From NCBI RefSeq assembly GCF_029637485.1, contig NZ_CP069128.1, forward strand, positions 1,364,001 to 1,428,000: a DNA stretch of 64,000 nt, given 5' to 3'. This DNA comes from Sphingomonas sp. LHG3406-1 (GTDB lineage Bacteria > Pseudomonadota > Alphaproteobacteria > Sphingomonadales > Sphingomonadaceae). Positions 28,889 through 35,871 of this stretch are shown here, one piece after another. The notes below the pieces were generated by a model. The model was not told where the DNA came from and made no database searches. It saw nothing but the letters and a program-made list of their open reading frames with translations. The position numbers and the translations under genes are program-made. Positions within the stretch are counted from its first letter, which is position 1, and each line of letters opens with the position of its first letter.

Positions 28889-30439
28889 ATGTCCAACGTC
28901 AAAGCCTGGTTCCAGCAGCTCCCCACGGCCGGCAAGCTGCTGCTGCTGCTGTCCGCAGCGATCCTTCCCCTCGGCCTTGTGCTGATCGTTGCGGCGACCA
29001 GCGGGATCAACCAGGCCAATCAGGCGCTGTCGGCCCGCGCCAACGACCAGGGCCGGCTGGCCATCCGTGCCATCGACAGCCTGATCGCCCGCAACGTCCT
29101 TGCCCTCCGCATCGCCGCCAACGGCGCCCTCGACGGCTCCGGCGATCCTTGCGAGGACCTCAGGCGGGCGCTGAGCAGCGCGCCGAGCACGCCTGGCAGC
29201 TTCCTTGTCACCGATCCCGTTGGCACCGTCCTGTGCAACCGAGGAGAGCCGACCGGCGACAGCCGACCGAACCTGCTGGTCGCTCCCGGACAAGCCCGCT
29301 TGTGGCTCTCCCCCGACGGCGGGCGGCTGCATTATCGCGTCGGCGTGCTGGGGGGCTCGGCCACCAGCTCGATCAACCGCGAGGCCTTTCGCGCCGCACT
29401 GGTGGCTGCCCGTGCGGGAACCACCACGCTCAGGATCACCGACGGCGGCAGCGAATTGCGGATCGGATCGGCGCCGGTCCAGGCTCCGGCAATCGGCCTG
29501 GACCATTCCATCGTCACCATCGAGCAAGCGATCGCCGGAGGGCAGCTGCAAGTTCGGGCCGACGTGACGTCGGGCCAGGTGGAATCGATCGACCGTCTGG
29601 TCATCCTGCTGCCGGTGCTCATGTGGATCGTCGCCGCGGTGCTGAGCTGGCTGGTCGTCCGCACCTTCCTTCTGCAACCGCTGCGCCGCATCCAGAAGGC
29701 GATCGGCGCGCATGAGCCGGGCAGCGGTGCACTCGAGCTTCCCGACCGCCTCGGCTCGGCCATCGAGATCCGCGATCTCGGGGCCTCCTTCGCCCGCGCG
29801 GTGGCGCGGATCGAAAGCAGCGAGAAGGACATGGCCGATGCCCTCGAAGGCCAGCGCAAGCTGGTGCGCGAGGTGCACCACCGGGTGAAGAACAACCTGC
29901 AGGTGGTGGCCAGCTTGCTCAACATCCACCGGCGCAGCGCCAAGAGCGAGGATGCCAAGGATGCCTATTCCTCGATCGGCCGCCGGGTCGACGCGCTCGC
30001 GGTCGTGCACCGCAACCATTATGCCGAGCTGGAGGAAAACCGCGGCATCGCGCTCCGGCCGCTGTTGAGCGAACTGGCCGCCAATCTGCGCGGCAGTGCG
30101 CCGGACAGCGCCCGCGGGCTAGACGTGAGGCTGGATCTCGAAAGCCTCAACACGACCCAGGACGTGGCGGTGGCGACGGCCTTCCTGACGACCGAGATCG
30201 TCGAGAATGCGATGATGGCCAGCCCCGAGACGCCGATCACGCTGACCCTTCGCCGGACCGGCGCGCTCACTGCTCGCTTCACCCTCGCCACCGGGACATC
30301 GCCGGAAGCCGCGGAGAACGACCCGGAGAATCAGCAGTTTGAGCGGATCATCTCCGGCCTCGCCAAGCAGCTGCGTTCCACGCTTGAACGCGCTCCGGGC
30401 CATTACAGCGTCGACCTTCCGGTCTTTCCGCCGCGTTGA
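28889..30439 (+). CDS. HWE/HisKA_2 sensor histidine kinase of the general stress response
   Basis: A 516-residue membrane kinase: helix 1 at residues 16-38, periplasmic sensor domain to about 235, helix 2 at 237-258, a HAMP-like linker, then HisKA_2 with LVREVHHRVKNNLQVVASLL (phosphoacceptor probably His331). Its place beside nepR/phyR/ecfG indicates it signals to PhyR. The ATPase domain is unusual: an N-box-like TTEIVENAMMAS (Asn440) is present, but no DxGxG G-box can be found between there and FERIISGLAKQLRSTLE. The protein may bind ATP in an altered way or act mainly as a phosphatase. Confidence 0.85.
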   Translation: MSNVKAWFQQLPTAGKLLLLLSAAILPLGLVLIVAATSGINQANQALSARANDQGRLAIRAIDSLIARNVLALRIAANGALDGSGDPCEDLRRALSSAPSTPGSFLVTDPVGTVLCNRGEPTGDSRPNLLVAPGQARLWLSPDGGRLHYRVGVLGGSATSSINREAFRAALVAARAGTTTLRITDGGSELRIGSAPVQAPAIGLDHSIVTIEQAIAGGQLQVRADVTSGQVESIDRLVILLPVLMWIVAAVLSWLVVRTFLLQPLRRIQKAIGAHEPGSGALELPDRLGSAIEIRDLGASFARAVARIESSEKDMADALEGQRKLVREVHHRVKNNLQVVASLLNIHRRSAKSEDAKDAYSSIGRRVDALAVVHRNHYAELEENRGIALRPLLSELAANLRGSAPDSARGLDVRLDLESLNTTQDVAVATAFLTTEIVENAMMASPETPITLTLRRTGALTARFTLATGTSPEAAENDPENQQFERIISGLAKQLRSTLERAPGHYSVDLPVFPPR

Positions 30440-30494
30440 CGCGCGGCCGGCAGGCCACGAAATCCGGATTCAGAAAAAAAGTGTTGCGCCATTT

Positions 30495-30519
30495 GGAACC
30501 CCAATCCGGATGCACCGTT
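30495..30519 (+). promoter_or_regulatory. EcfG-dependent promoter with no protein gene behind it
   Basis: GGAAC (30495-30499), 16 nt, CGTT (30516-30519): perfect consensus match, 56 bp after the kinase stop. No plus-strand protein gene follows; it points into two hairpins and the 3' end of tatC. Confidence 0.8.
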
Positions 30520-30524
30520 TTCTT

Positions 30525-30627
30525 CTTCGGATAGCGACCTTTTGCCCCCCCGCTCTCGCTGTCCGCTTACACGGGCCCGGAATCGTCAACCCTCCCCCCC
30601 CCCGGTGACGATTTCGGGCCCGCTTTG
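30525..30627 (+). ncRNA. putative stress-induced small RNA with two C-rich loops
   Basis: Starts about 6 bp after the EcfG promoter at 30495-30519 (transcription start inferred). Hairpin 1 (30528-30565): CGGATAGCGA pairs with TCGCTGTCCG, ten pairs with one G-U; its 18-nt loop contains seven consecutive C. Hairpin 2 (30572-30622): CGGGCCCGGAATCGTC pairs with GACGATTTCGGGCCCG, sixteen pairs with one G-U; its loop carries CCCTC and a run of ten C. CTTTG follows, so hairpin 2 may also terminate. Its right part overlaps the 3' end of tatC antisense. C-rich loops are the target-pairing or anti-Shine-Dalgarno elements of several alphaproteobacterial regulatory RNAs, including the sigma-T-dependent GsrN of Caulobacter. 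Homology to these is not shown; the similarity is architectural. Confidence 0.65.
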
Positions 30628-31367
30628 CGTCTGGCGGCCCGCCAATTGGTCACGCGGATGGCGATGATAGCGCTTTCGTAGAGCAGCCACAGGGGCACAG
30701 CGAGCATGAACTGGCTGATGGCATCCGGCGGTGTCAGCACCGCGGCGACCGCGAAGGCGCCGACAATGGCATAGCGGCGCTTGGCCGCCAGTTGCTCGCG
30801 GGTCACCAGCCCGGCCCGCTCCAGCAACATCAGCAGGATCGGAAGCAGGAAGGCGACGCCGAAGCCGAACAGGAAGCGGGTCACGAAACTCAGATAATTG
30901 CCGACGGCCGGCAGGGCTTCCTGGTCGATGCCGCCGACATCGCCCTGGAAGCCGAGCAGGAAGTGCAGCGCCCAGGGCATGGCAAGGAAGTAGGCGAAGC
31001 TGGCGCCGCCCGCGAAGAAGACGGGCGTGAGGAGAAGGAAGGGGAGGACCGCCTTCTTCTCCTTGGCGTAGAGGCCGGGGGCGACGAACCGCCAGCCCTG
31101 GGTCGCGATCACCGGGAAGCAGACCATCAAGGCGGCGAACAGCGCAACCTTCACCTGCACCCAGAAGGCCTCGAACACGTCGGTGTAGATGACCCGCGTC
31201 TCGCCGGCGTCCTTCAGCGGCTGGACCAGCACGGAAAAGATCGGCCGGGCGAAATAATAGCAGATGAAGAAGGCGACCAGCAGGACGGCGACGCAGATGA
31301 GCAACCGCTTCCGCAATTCGACGAGATGGTCGAACAGGGGCGCCTTGGTCTCGTCGATGTCCCTCAC
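30567..31367 (-). CDS. tatC: twin-arginine translocase subunit TatC
   Basis: A 266-residue six-helix membrane protein that binds twin-arginine signal peptides. N-terminal HLVELRKRLL, periplasmic FEAFWVQVKVALFAAL, the FxYF segment GGASFAYFLAMPWALHFLLG and the last helices with LTPPDAISQFMLAVPLWLLY are typical. The ATG at 31367 overlaps the tatB stop by 4 bp. The last residues (PGGGRVDDSGPV) are encoded by the region that on the other strand forms the second hairpin of the putative small RNA, including a 10-G run; they are not conserved TatC sequence. Confidence 0.93.
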   Translation of the reverse strand: MRDIDETKAPLFDHLVELRKRLLICVAVLLVAFFICYYFARPIFSVLVQPLKDAGETRVIYTDVFEAFWVQVKVALFAALMVCFPVIATQGWRFVAPGLYAKEKKAVLPFLLLTPVFFAGGASFAYFLAMPWALHFLLGFQGDVGGIDQEALPAVGNYLSFVTRFLFGFGVAFLLPILLMLLERAGLVTREQLAAKRRYAIVGAFAVAAVLTPPDAISQFMLAVPLWLLYESAIIAIRVTNWRAARRKAGPKSSPGGGRVDDSGPV

Positions 31368-31807
31368 GGGAGTTCCCGCCGGTGGTGCTCGGGCTCGGGC
31401 AGCGGGAGCGGAGGTTCGTCGTCGAGGGTCGGCGCGGGCGGGTTGCGCGCCTCGGCGTCACCCGGCACGAGCGGCGCCGGGGTGTTCTGGTCATCCCCCG
31501 GCTCGTTCGTCCCGAGCATAGTCGAGGAACCGGCGCCAAGCTCCTCGCTCGCGCCGACATAGGGGAGCGCGACCGGATGCTCGCGCATGATCCGCTCATT
31601 TTCCTCCCGCCAGCGCTTCTCCATTTCCTCCAGCTCCGCCTCGCGCATCATGTTCTCGATGCCGGCGGTGAAGTGGCGGGCGTGGGCGCGTGCGCGCCCG
31701 ACCCAGCGGCCGACCGTCCGCATCGCGCCCGGCAATTCCTTGGGCCCGATGAAGATCAGCGCCGCCAGCGCGACGATCAGGAGTTCGGTGGTGTCGACGC
31801 CGAACAT
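31364..31807 (-). CDS. tatB: twin-arginine translocase subunit TatB
   Basis: A 147-residue protein: membrane helix (MFGVDTTELLIVALAALIFI), GPKELPGAMRTVGRWVGRAR amphipathic helix, a charged helical stretch (MMREAELEEMEKRWREENER), then a disordered Pro/Glu-rich tail. TatB with TatC forms the receptor for folded cargo. About ten tail residues (SSTMLGTNEP) derive from a dispersed repeat (31503-31530). Second gene of tatA-tatB-tatC. Confidence 0.92.
   Translation of the reverse strand: MFGVDTTELLIVALAALIFIGPKELPGAMRTVGRWVGRARAHARHFTAGIENMMREAELEEMEKRWREENERIMREHPVALPYVGASEELGAGSSTMLGTNEPGDDQNTPAPLVPGDAEARNPPAPTLDDEPPLPLPEPEHHRRELP
31503..31530. repeat. dispersed repeat inside tatB
   Basis: TCGTTCGTCCCGAGCATAGT followed by CGAGGAAC matches the common intergenic element CGTTCGTCCTGAGC-TAGTCGAAGGAC at nearly every position, here read in frame as the TatB tail. 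Confidence 0.55.
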
Positions 31808-31824
31808 GCGGCGCTAGGATCCGG

Positions 31825-32094
31825 TCAGCGCGGCGTGTGATCGGACGGCGGCGGCGCGACCGGATCGGCAGCCGAGCGGTTCGGCGAGACATCGATCGGG
31901 CGCTCCGGGCTGCCGAGACGACGCGCCTCTTCCGCCTTGCGCTTCTGTTCTTCGTCGTCCTCGCTGAGGCCCTGCTTGAAGCTCTTCAGCCCCTTGGCGA
32001 CGTCGCTCATCATCGCGGAGAAGCGATTGCCGCCGAACAGCAGCAGAATCACGATTCCGAGAATGAGCCAGTGGATCAGGCTGAAGCCGCCCAT
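31825..32094 (-). CDS. tatA: twin-arginine translocase subunit TatA
   Basis: An 89-residue protein with an N-terminal membrane helix (FSLIHWLILGIVILLLFGGN) followed by the FGGNRFSAMMSDVAKGLKSF amphipathic helix and an acidic tail. It polymerises to form the Tat pore. First of the tat genes, 30 bp after scpB. Confidence 0.93.
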   Translation of the reverse strand: MGGFSLIHWLILGIVILLLFGGNRFSAMMSDVAKGLKSFKQGLSEDDEEQKRKAEEARRLGSPERPIDVSPNRSAADPVAPPPSDHTPR

Positions 32095-32124
32095 GATGAA
32101 AAAACTCCGTTGGTTGACGGCTAT

Positions 32125-32694
32125 CTAGTCGTCTTCGCCGCCGCTTTCCAGTTGCAGACTGAGGACGGCCTCGTCGATCGGGTCGAGCAGGCCGGCGGCG
32201 CGCAGGTCCTCGATGCCCGGCAGGTCGCGGCGGCTGGCGAGCCCGAAGTGGGTCAGGAAGTCGGCGGTGGTGGCGTAGAGCAAGGGCCGCCCCGGGCTTT
32301 CGCGGCGACCGGCGGGGCGGATCCAGCCCGCCTCCATCAGCACGTCGAGGGTGCCCTTGGCGGTCTGGACGCCGCGGATGGCCTCGATCTCGGCGCGGCT
32401 GACCGGCTCGTGATAGGCGATGATGCTGAGCGTCTCGGTTGCGGCGCGGCTCAGGCGGCGCGGCTCCTCGCGGGTGCGGCGAAGGAGGTGGGCAAGGTCG
32501 GGTGCCGTCTCGAAGTGCCAGCTGCCGCCGCGCTCGACCAGGCGGATGCCGCGATCGGTGTAGAGGGCCGAGAGTTCGGACAGCGCGGCCGCAACGTCGC
32601 CCTCGCCGGCGTAGGCGGTGATGTCGGAGGCGCCAAGTGGCTCGGCGGCGGCGAACAGCACGGCTTCGACCGCGCGGACGAAGTCGGTGGCCAT
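32125..32694 (-). CDS. scpB: segregation and condensation protein B
   Basis: A 189-residue winged-helix protein of the SMC-ScpA-ScpB condensin. Recognisable: RAVEAVLFAAAEPLG at the N-terminus, LSRAATETLSIIAYHEPVSR then AEIEAIRGV in the middle, and FLTHFGLASRRDLPGIEDLR near the end. The ATG at 32694 shares one base with the scpA stop. A long upstream open extension is antisense-like and was dropped. Confidence 0.93.
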   Translation of the reverse strand: MATDFVRAVEAVLFAAAEPLGASDITAYAGEGDVAAALSELSALYTDRGIRLVERGGSWHFETAPDLAHLLRRTREEPRRLSRAATETLSIIAYHEPVSRAEIEAIRGVQTAKGTLDVLMEAGWIRPAGRRESPGRPLLYATTADFLTHFGLASRRDLPGIEDLRAAGLLDPIDEAVLSLQLESGGEDD

Positions 32695-33434
32695 CAGCCG
32701 GCCCGCCGCAGTTCGAGCGGCGCGAAGGGCTCGGACTGGCGCAATTCCACCCTCCCCTGCCGTGCCAGTTCGAGGGCGGCGACGAAGGAGGAGGCGAGCG
32801 CGGAGCGGGCGAAGACCGGATCGGTGCTGGCGGCGACGAACCGTTCCAGCCGGGTCCAGTCGAGCGCGCTTCCGACCAGCGCCGACACCCGCTCGATGGC
32901 TTCCTCCAGCGTCAGCACCGCGCGGCGGGCGACGACGTGCATGACAGGCGCCGAGCGGGCGCGGACCAGGCCGTAGGCGGCGGCAAGATCGAACAGGGAG
33001 GCCTCCCACTTCGCCTTGCGCACCTGCCGCAGGCCCTCGGGCGCACCACGCAGGAAGACGTCGCGGCCGAGCCGGTCGCGAGCCATCAGCCGCGCACCAG
33101 CCTCGCGCATCGCGTCGAGCCGTTGCAGGCGGAGTTGCAATCGGGCGGCCAGCTCCTCGGGGCTTGGGTCCTGCTCGGGGTCCTTGGGCAGCAGCAGGCA
33201 GGACTTCAGGTAGGCGAGCCAGGCGGCCATCACGAGATAGTCGGCGGCGATCTCAAGCTTCAGCGCCTTCGCGCCCTCGAGGAAGGAGAGATACTGCTCG
33301 ACCAGTTGCAGGATGGAGATGTGCTTGAGGTCCACCTTCTGCGCCCGCGCGAGGCTCAGGAGCAGGTCGAGCGGTCCTTCCCAGGCACCGAGACTGAGCT
33401 GAAGCGGCTCATCGGTCGCCGGGAGCAGGCTCAT
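32694..33434 (-). CDS. scpA: segregation and condensation protein A
   Basis: A 246-residue kleisin: N-terminal SLGAWEGPLDLLLSLARAQK that binds the SMC neck, KVDLKHISILQLVEQYLSFL, DYLVMAAWLAYLKSCLLLP, and a C-terminal winged helix (ALASSFVAALELARQGRVEL). It joins SMC heads in chromosome condensation. Six bp after nagZ. Confidence 0.93.
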   Translation of the reverse strand: MSLLPATDEPLQLSLGAWEGPLDLLLSLARAQKVDLKHISILQLVEQYLSFLEGAKALKLEIAADYLVMAAWLAYLKSCLLLPKDPEQDPSPEELAARLQLRLQRLDAMREAGARLMARDRLGRDVFLRGAPEGLRQVRKAKWEASLFDLAAAYGLVRARSAPVMHVVARRAVLTLEEAIERVSALVGSALDWTRLERFVAASTDPVFARSALASSFVAALELARQGRVELRQSEPFAPLELRRAG

Positions 33435-33440
33435 GCCGCC

Positions 33441-34451
33441 TCAAGCCAGCGCCAGCAGCTCATCGCGGACCGCTACGGCTTCGGCGAAGTCGGGACCGTC
33501 GGCGCCGCCGAGCAGCGCACCCGCCATCGCCCGGGCGAGGCGCGCCTCGGCATCCACGGTCATCGCGCCGACATAAGCGTCGACGTCGACCATCTCGTCG
33601 AACTTGCCGGAGCAGTGGAGCGTCAGGTCACAGCCGGCGGCGAGAGCGGCCGCCGAGCGTTCCCCGGCCGACCCCGACAGCGCCTCCATCCCGATGTCGT
33701 CGGTCATCAGCAGGCCGGCGAAGCCGATGCGTTTGCGGATGATCTCCTCGATAATGAAAGGCGACTGGCTGGAGGGATGCTCCGCGTCCCAGGCCTCGAA
33801 CAGGATGTGCGCGACCATGCCCATCGGCGCGTCGCGAAGCGCCTCGAACGGCTCCAGGTCGACGTCCAGTGCCTCGGCCGATGCGGTGACGCGCGGCAAC
33901 TCCTTGTGGCTGTCGACGGTCGCCCGTCCGTGGCCCGGCATGTGCTTGACGACCCCGATCACCCCGGCCGAGGCGAGGCCGTCGAGCACCGCCCGGCCGA
34001 TCGCCGCCACCTGCATCGGCTCGGTGCCATAGGCACGATCGCCGACGATCTGGTCCGCGTCCGGCTGCCGCACGTCGAGCATGGGCGCGCAATTGACGTT
34101 GATGCCGTGGCTGGCGAGCAGCAGGCCGATGGCGCGGGAGTTGAGCCTTGCGGCCTCGATCGCGCTCGATGGCGCGGTGCGGTAGAGGCGGTCGAACACG
34201 CCGCCAGGCGGCAGTGCCGGCCAGACGGGCGGCTTCATCCGCATCACCCGGCCGCCTTCCTGATCGATCAGGATCGGCAGGTCGGCGCGGCCGTGAAGGT
34301 CGCGCAACGACGCGGTCAGGCCCTTGAGCTGCTCCGGATCGCCGCAGTTGCGGGCGAACAGGATGTAGCCGGCGGGATCGACCTCAAGGAAGAAAGCGCG
34401 CTCCTCGGCGGTGAGCACGAGCCCCGAGAGGCCGTAAATGGCTGCCTGCAT
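33441..34451 (-). CDS. nagZ: beta-N-acetylhexosaminidase (muropeptide recycling)
   Basis: A 336-residue GH3 enzyme removing GlcNAc from anhydro-muropeptides in the cytoplasm. DQEGGRVMRMKPP, the catalytic loop KHMPGHGRATVDSHKELP (His/Asp dyad) and the nucleophile region LLMTDDIGMEALSG are intact. ATG at 34451 (MQAAIYGLSGLVL); the long open upstream frame is the antisense of the SPOR gene. Four bp after SPOR gene 1. Confidence 0.92.
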   Translation of the reverse strand: MQAAIYGLSGLVLTAEERAFFLEVDPAGYILFARNCGDPEQLKGLTASLRDLHGRADLPILIDQEGGRVMRMKPPVWPALPPGGVFDRLYRTAPSSAIEAARLNSRAIGLLLASHGINVNCAPMLDVRQPDADQIVGDRAYGTEPMQVAAIGRAVLDGLASAGVIGVVKHMPGHGRATVDSHKELPRVTASAEALDVDLEPFEALRDAPMGMVAHILFEAWDAEHPSSQSPFIIEEIIRKRIGFAGLLMTDDIGMEALSGSAGERSAAALAAGCDLTLHCSGKFDEMVDVDAYVGAMTVDAEARLARAMAGALLGGADGPDFAEAVAVRDELLALA

Positions 34452-34455
34452 CGCC

Positions 34456-35121
34456 CTAGCGGACCACGAAGCAGGCATCGCCCGCCGCCTTGAGCAGCTG
34501 GCAGGCGGCGCGCGCCTCAGCCGGGCTGGCGAAGCCGGCGCGCAGGCGCTGACCGCGCTGGTAGGGCACCACGATCTTGCTTGCGCCGGCGATTGCCGGG
34601 AAGCGACCGGACAGGGTCGCCCAGGCGGCATTGGCCTCGGCGGCAGTGCCGAAGAAGCCGAGCTGCACGCTGCTTCCGGATGGCACGGCCGCAGCCGCCG
34701 GCGGCGCCGGGTCGGCCGGCTCCGCCTCGGCGGCCGGGGCGGGCTCGGCCGGCCTCGCCTTGGGCAGCGCGACCGGTTCCTCCGGCACGGCATCGAGGTC
34801 GATCTGGCCGTCGACCTTCTCGCCGGCACCGGTGGCAAAGGCGGTCTCGCTGTCGCCGGTGACGTCGATCCCGCCCGGATCGGTGGGCTTGACCTTGACC
34901 GGGCCCGGCTCGGCGCGGATCAGCTCGGGCGGACCGCTGCCTTCAGCCCCCTGCCGCTGGCCGAGCCAGTACAGCGTTCCCGCGACCAAGGCCGCGGCCA
35001 GCAGCACGACGAGGATCGCTGCAAGCATCTTGCGCGCGGACAGAGCGGGCGGCTCATCCTCGTCCTCGACCGGCTCGAGCCATGGCAATGGCTCTCCCTC
35101 AACTCCCCGCGACGTCGCCAT
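34456..35121 (-). CDS. SPOR-domain membrane protein 1
   Basis: A 221-residue protein: cytoplasmic N-terminus (including GEPLPWLEPVEDEDEPP), one membrane helix (about residues 32-54), a Pro/Ala-rich periplasmic linker, and a C-terminal SPOR domain (SSVQLGFFGTAAEANAAWAT to AACQLLKAAGDACFVV). SPOR domains bind denuded glycan strands at division sites. It forms a tandem pair with the next gene: both have WL near the N-terminus, a helix, a linker and a SPOR domain ending in C-x-V-V. Confidence 0.82.
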   Translation of the reverse strand: MATSRGVEGEPLPWLEPVEDEDEPPALSARKMLAAILVVLLAAALVAGTLYWLGQRQGAEGSGPPELIRAEPGPVKVKPTDPGGIDVTGDSETAFATGAGEKVDGQIDLDAVPEEPVALPKARPAEPAPAAEAEPADPAPPAAAAVPSGSSVQLGFFGTAAEANAAWATLSGRFPAIAGASKIVVPYQRGQRLRAGFASPAEARAACQLLKAAGDACFVVR

Positions 35122-35124
35122 GAA

Positions 35125-35868
35125 TCAGTACACCACCACGCAGGACTGCCCCGCTCTTTCAAGCTGCTGGCATATGACAACCGACTGGGCTTGCGAAGAG
35201 GTACCGAGCTGCAATCGATACATGCGGGTCGGACGGCCGCCGCCGAGCCCACGGACGTCGACCGAGTTCACCATCTTGGGCTTGGTGGCGAGATAGGGGT
35301 AGCGGCGGGTGACCCGGCGCCAGGTCTCTTCGGCCTGGGCGCGGTTCGGAAACGCACCGAGCTGGACCACACGGCCGCGATCGGGGTTTGGATTGAAGAC
35401 GATCGCGGGCGAGGCACCGGTCTGTGGCGGCGCTGAAATGGCCGGCTCGTCGGCGGGGAAGACGGGGCGCCGGACCACGCGGGCGTCGCTGCTGGAGCGC
35501 CGCTCCACGCGTAGCTCCGCCTGCCGACGATCGGTCGCCGGGGCACGAGGTGCGGGCTGGGCGGGCAAGGCCTCGACGGGAGCGGTGGCGGCTTCAGCAG
35601 GCGGTGCAGCCGGAGCGATCGGCTCGGCCGGGCGGTTGACGGGAACCGGGATGGCGGTCTCGGCCGGCAGTTCGGGCGGCGCGGCGTCACGCTGGCCGGT
35701 GCTCAGCCACCAGGCGCCGACGGCCACCATGGCGACCAGCAGGAACAGCAGCAGATACCAGGGCCACATGGCGCGGCCGACGGGCTTGGCGCGAACGTCC
35801 GGGCTTGCGGGCGCCGTCACCGGCGGCTCGTCGGGAAGCCACGGCAGGCGCTCGCTCGTCAGCCGCAT
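35125..35868 (-). CDS. SPOR-domain membrane protein 2
   Basis: A 247-residue protein: short cytoplasmic segment (LPWLPDEPP), membrane helix at about residues 35-56, long Pro/Ala/Glu linker, and a SPOR domain from GRVVQLGAFPNRAQAEETWR to ICQQLERAGQSCVVVY. Three bp after argS and three bp before SPOR gene 1, so strictly co-transcribed. The linker is less acidic and the SPOR core closer to consensus than in gene 1. Confidence 0.82.
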   Translation of the reverse strand: MRLTSERLPWLPDEPPVTAPASPDVRAKPVGRAMWPWYLLLFLLVAMVAVGAWWLSTGQRDAAPPELPAETAIPVPVNRPAEPIAPAAPPAEAATAPVEALPAQPAPRAPATDRRQAELRVERRSSSDARVVRRPVFPADEPAISAPPQTGASPAIVFNPNPDRGRVVQLGAFPNRAQAEETWRRVTRRYPYLATKPKMVNSVDVRGLGGGRPTRMYRLQLGTSSQAQSVVICQQLERAGQSCVVVY

Positions 35869-35871
35869 CGC

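Noticed and set aside
30461-30511. Two AATCCGGAT direct repeats between the kinase gene and tatC
   Set aside because: Only nine bases, and the second copy lies inside the EcfG promoter spacer; too little to call an operator.
30594-30603. Run of ten C (ten G in tatC) as a phase-variation switch for TatC
   Set aside because: Slippage would only change about the last ten, non-conserved residues of TatC. The run is better explained as the loop of a hairpin in the putative small RNA. A sequencing-length error in the run remains possible.
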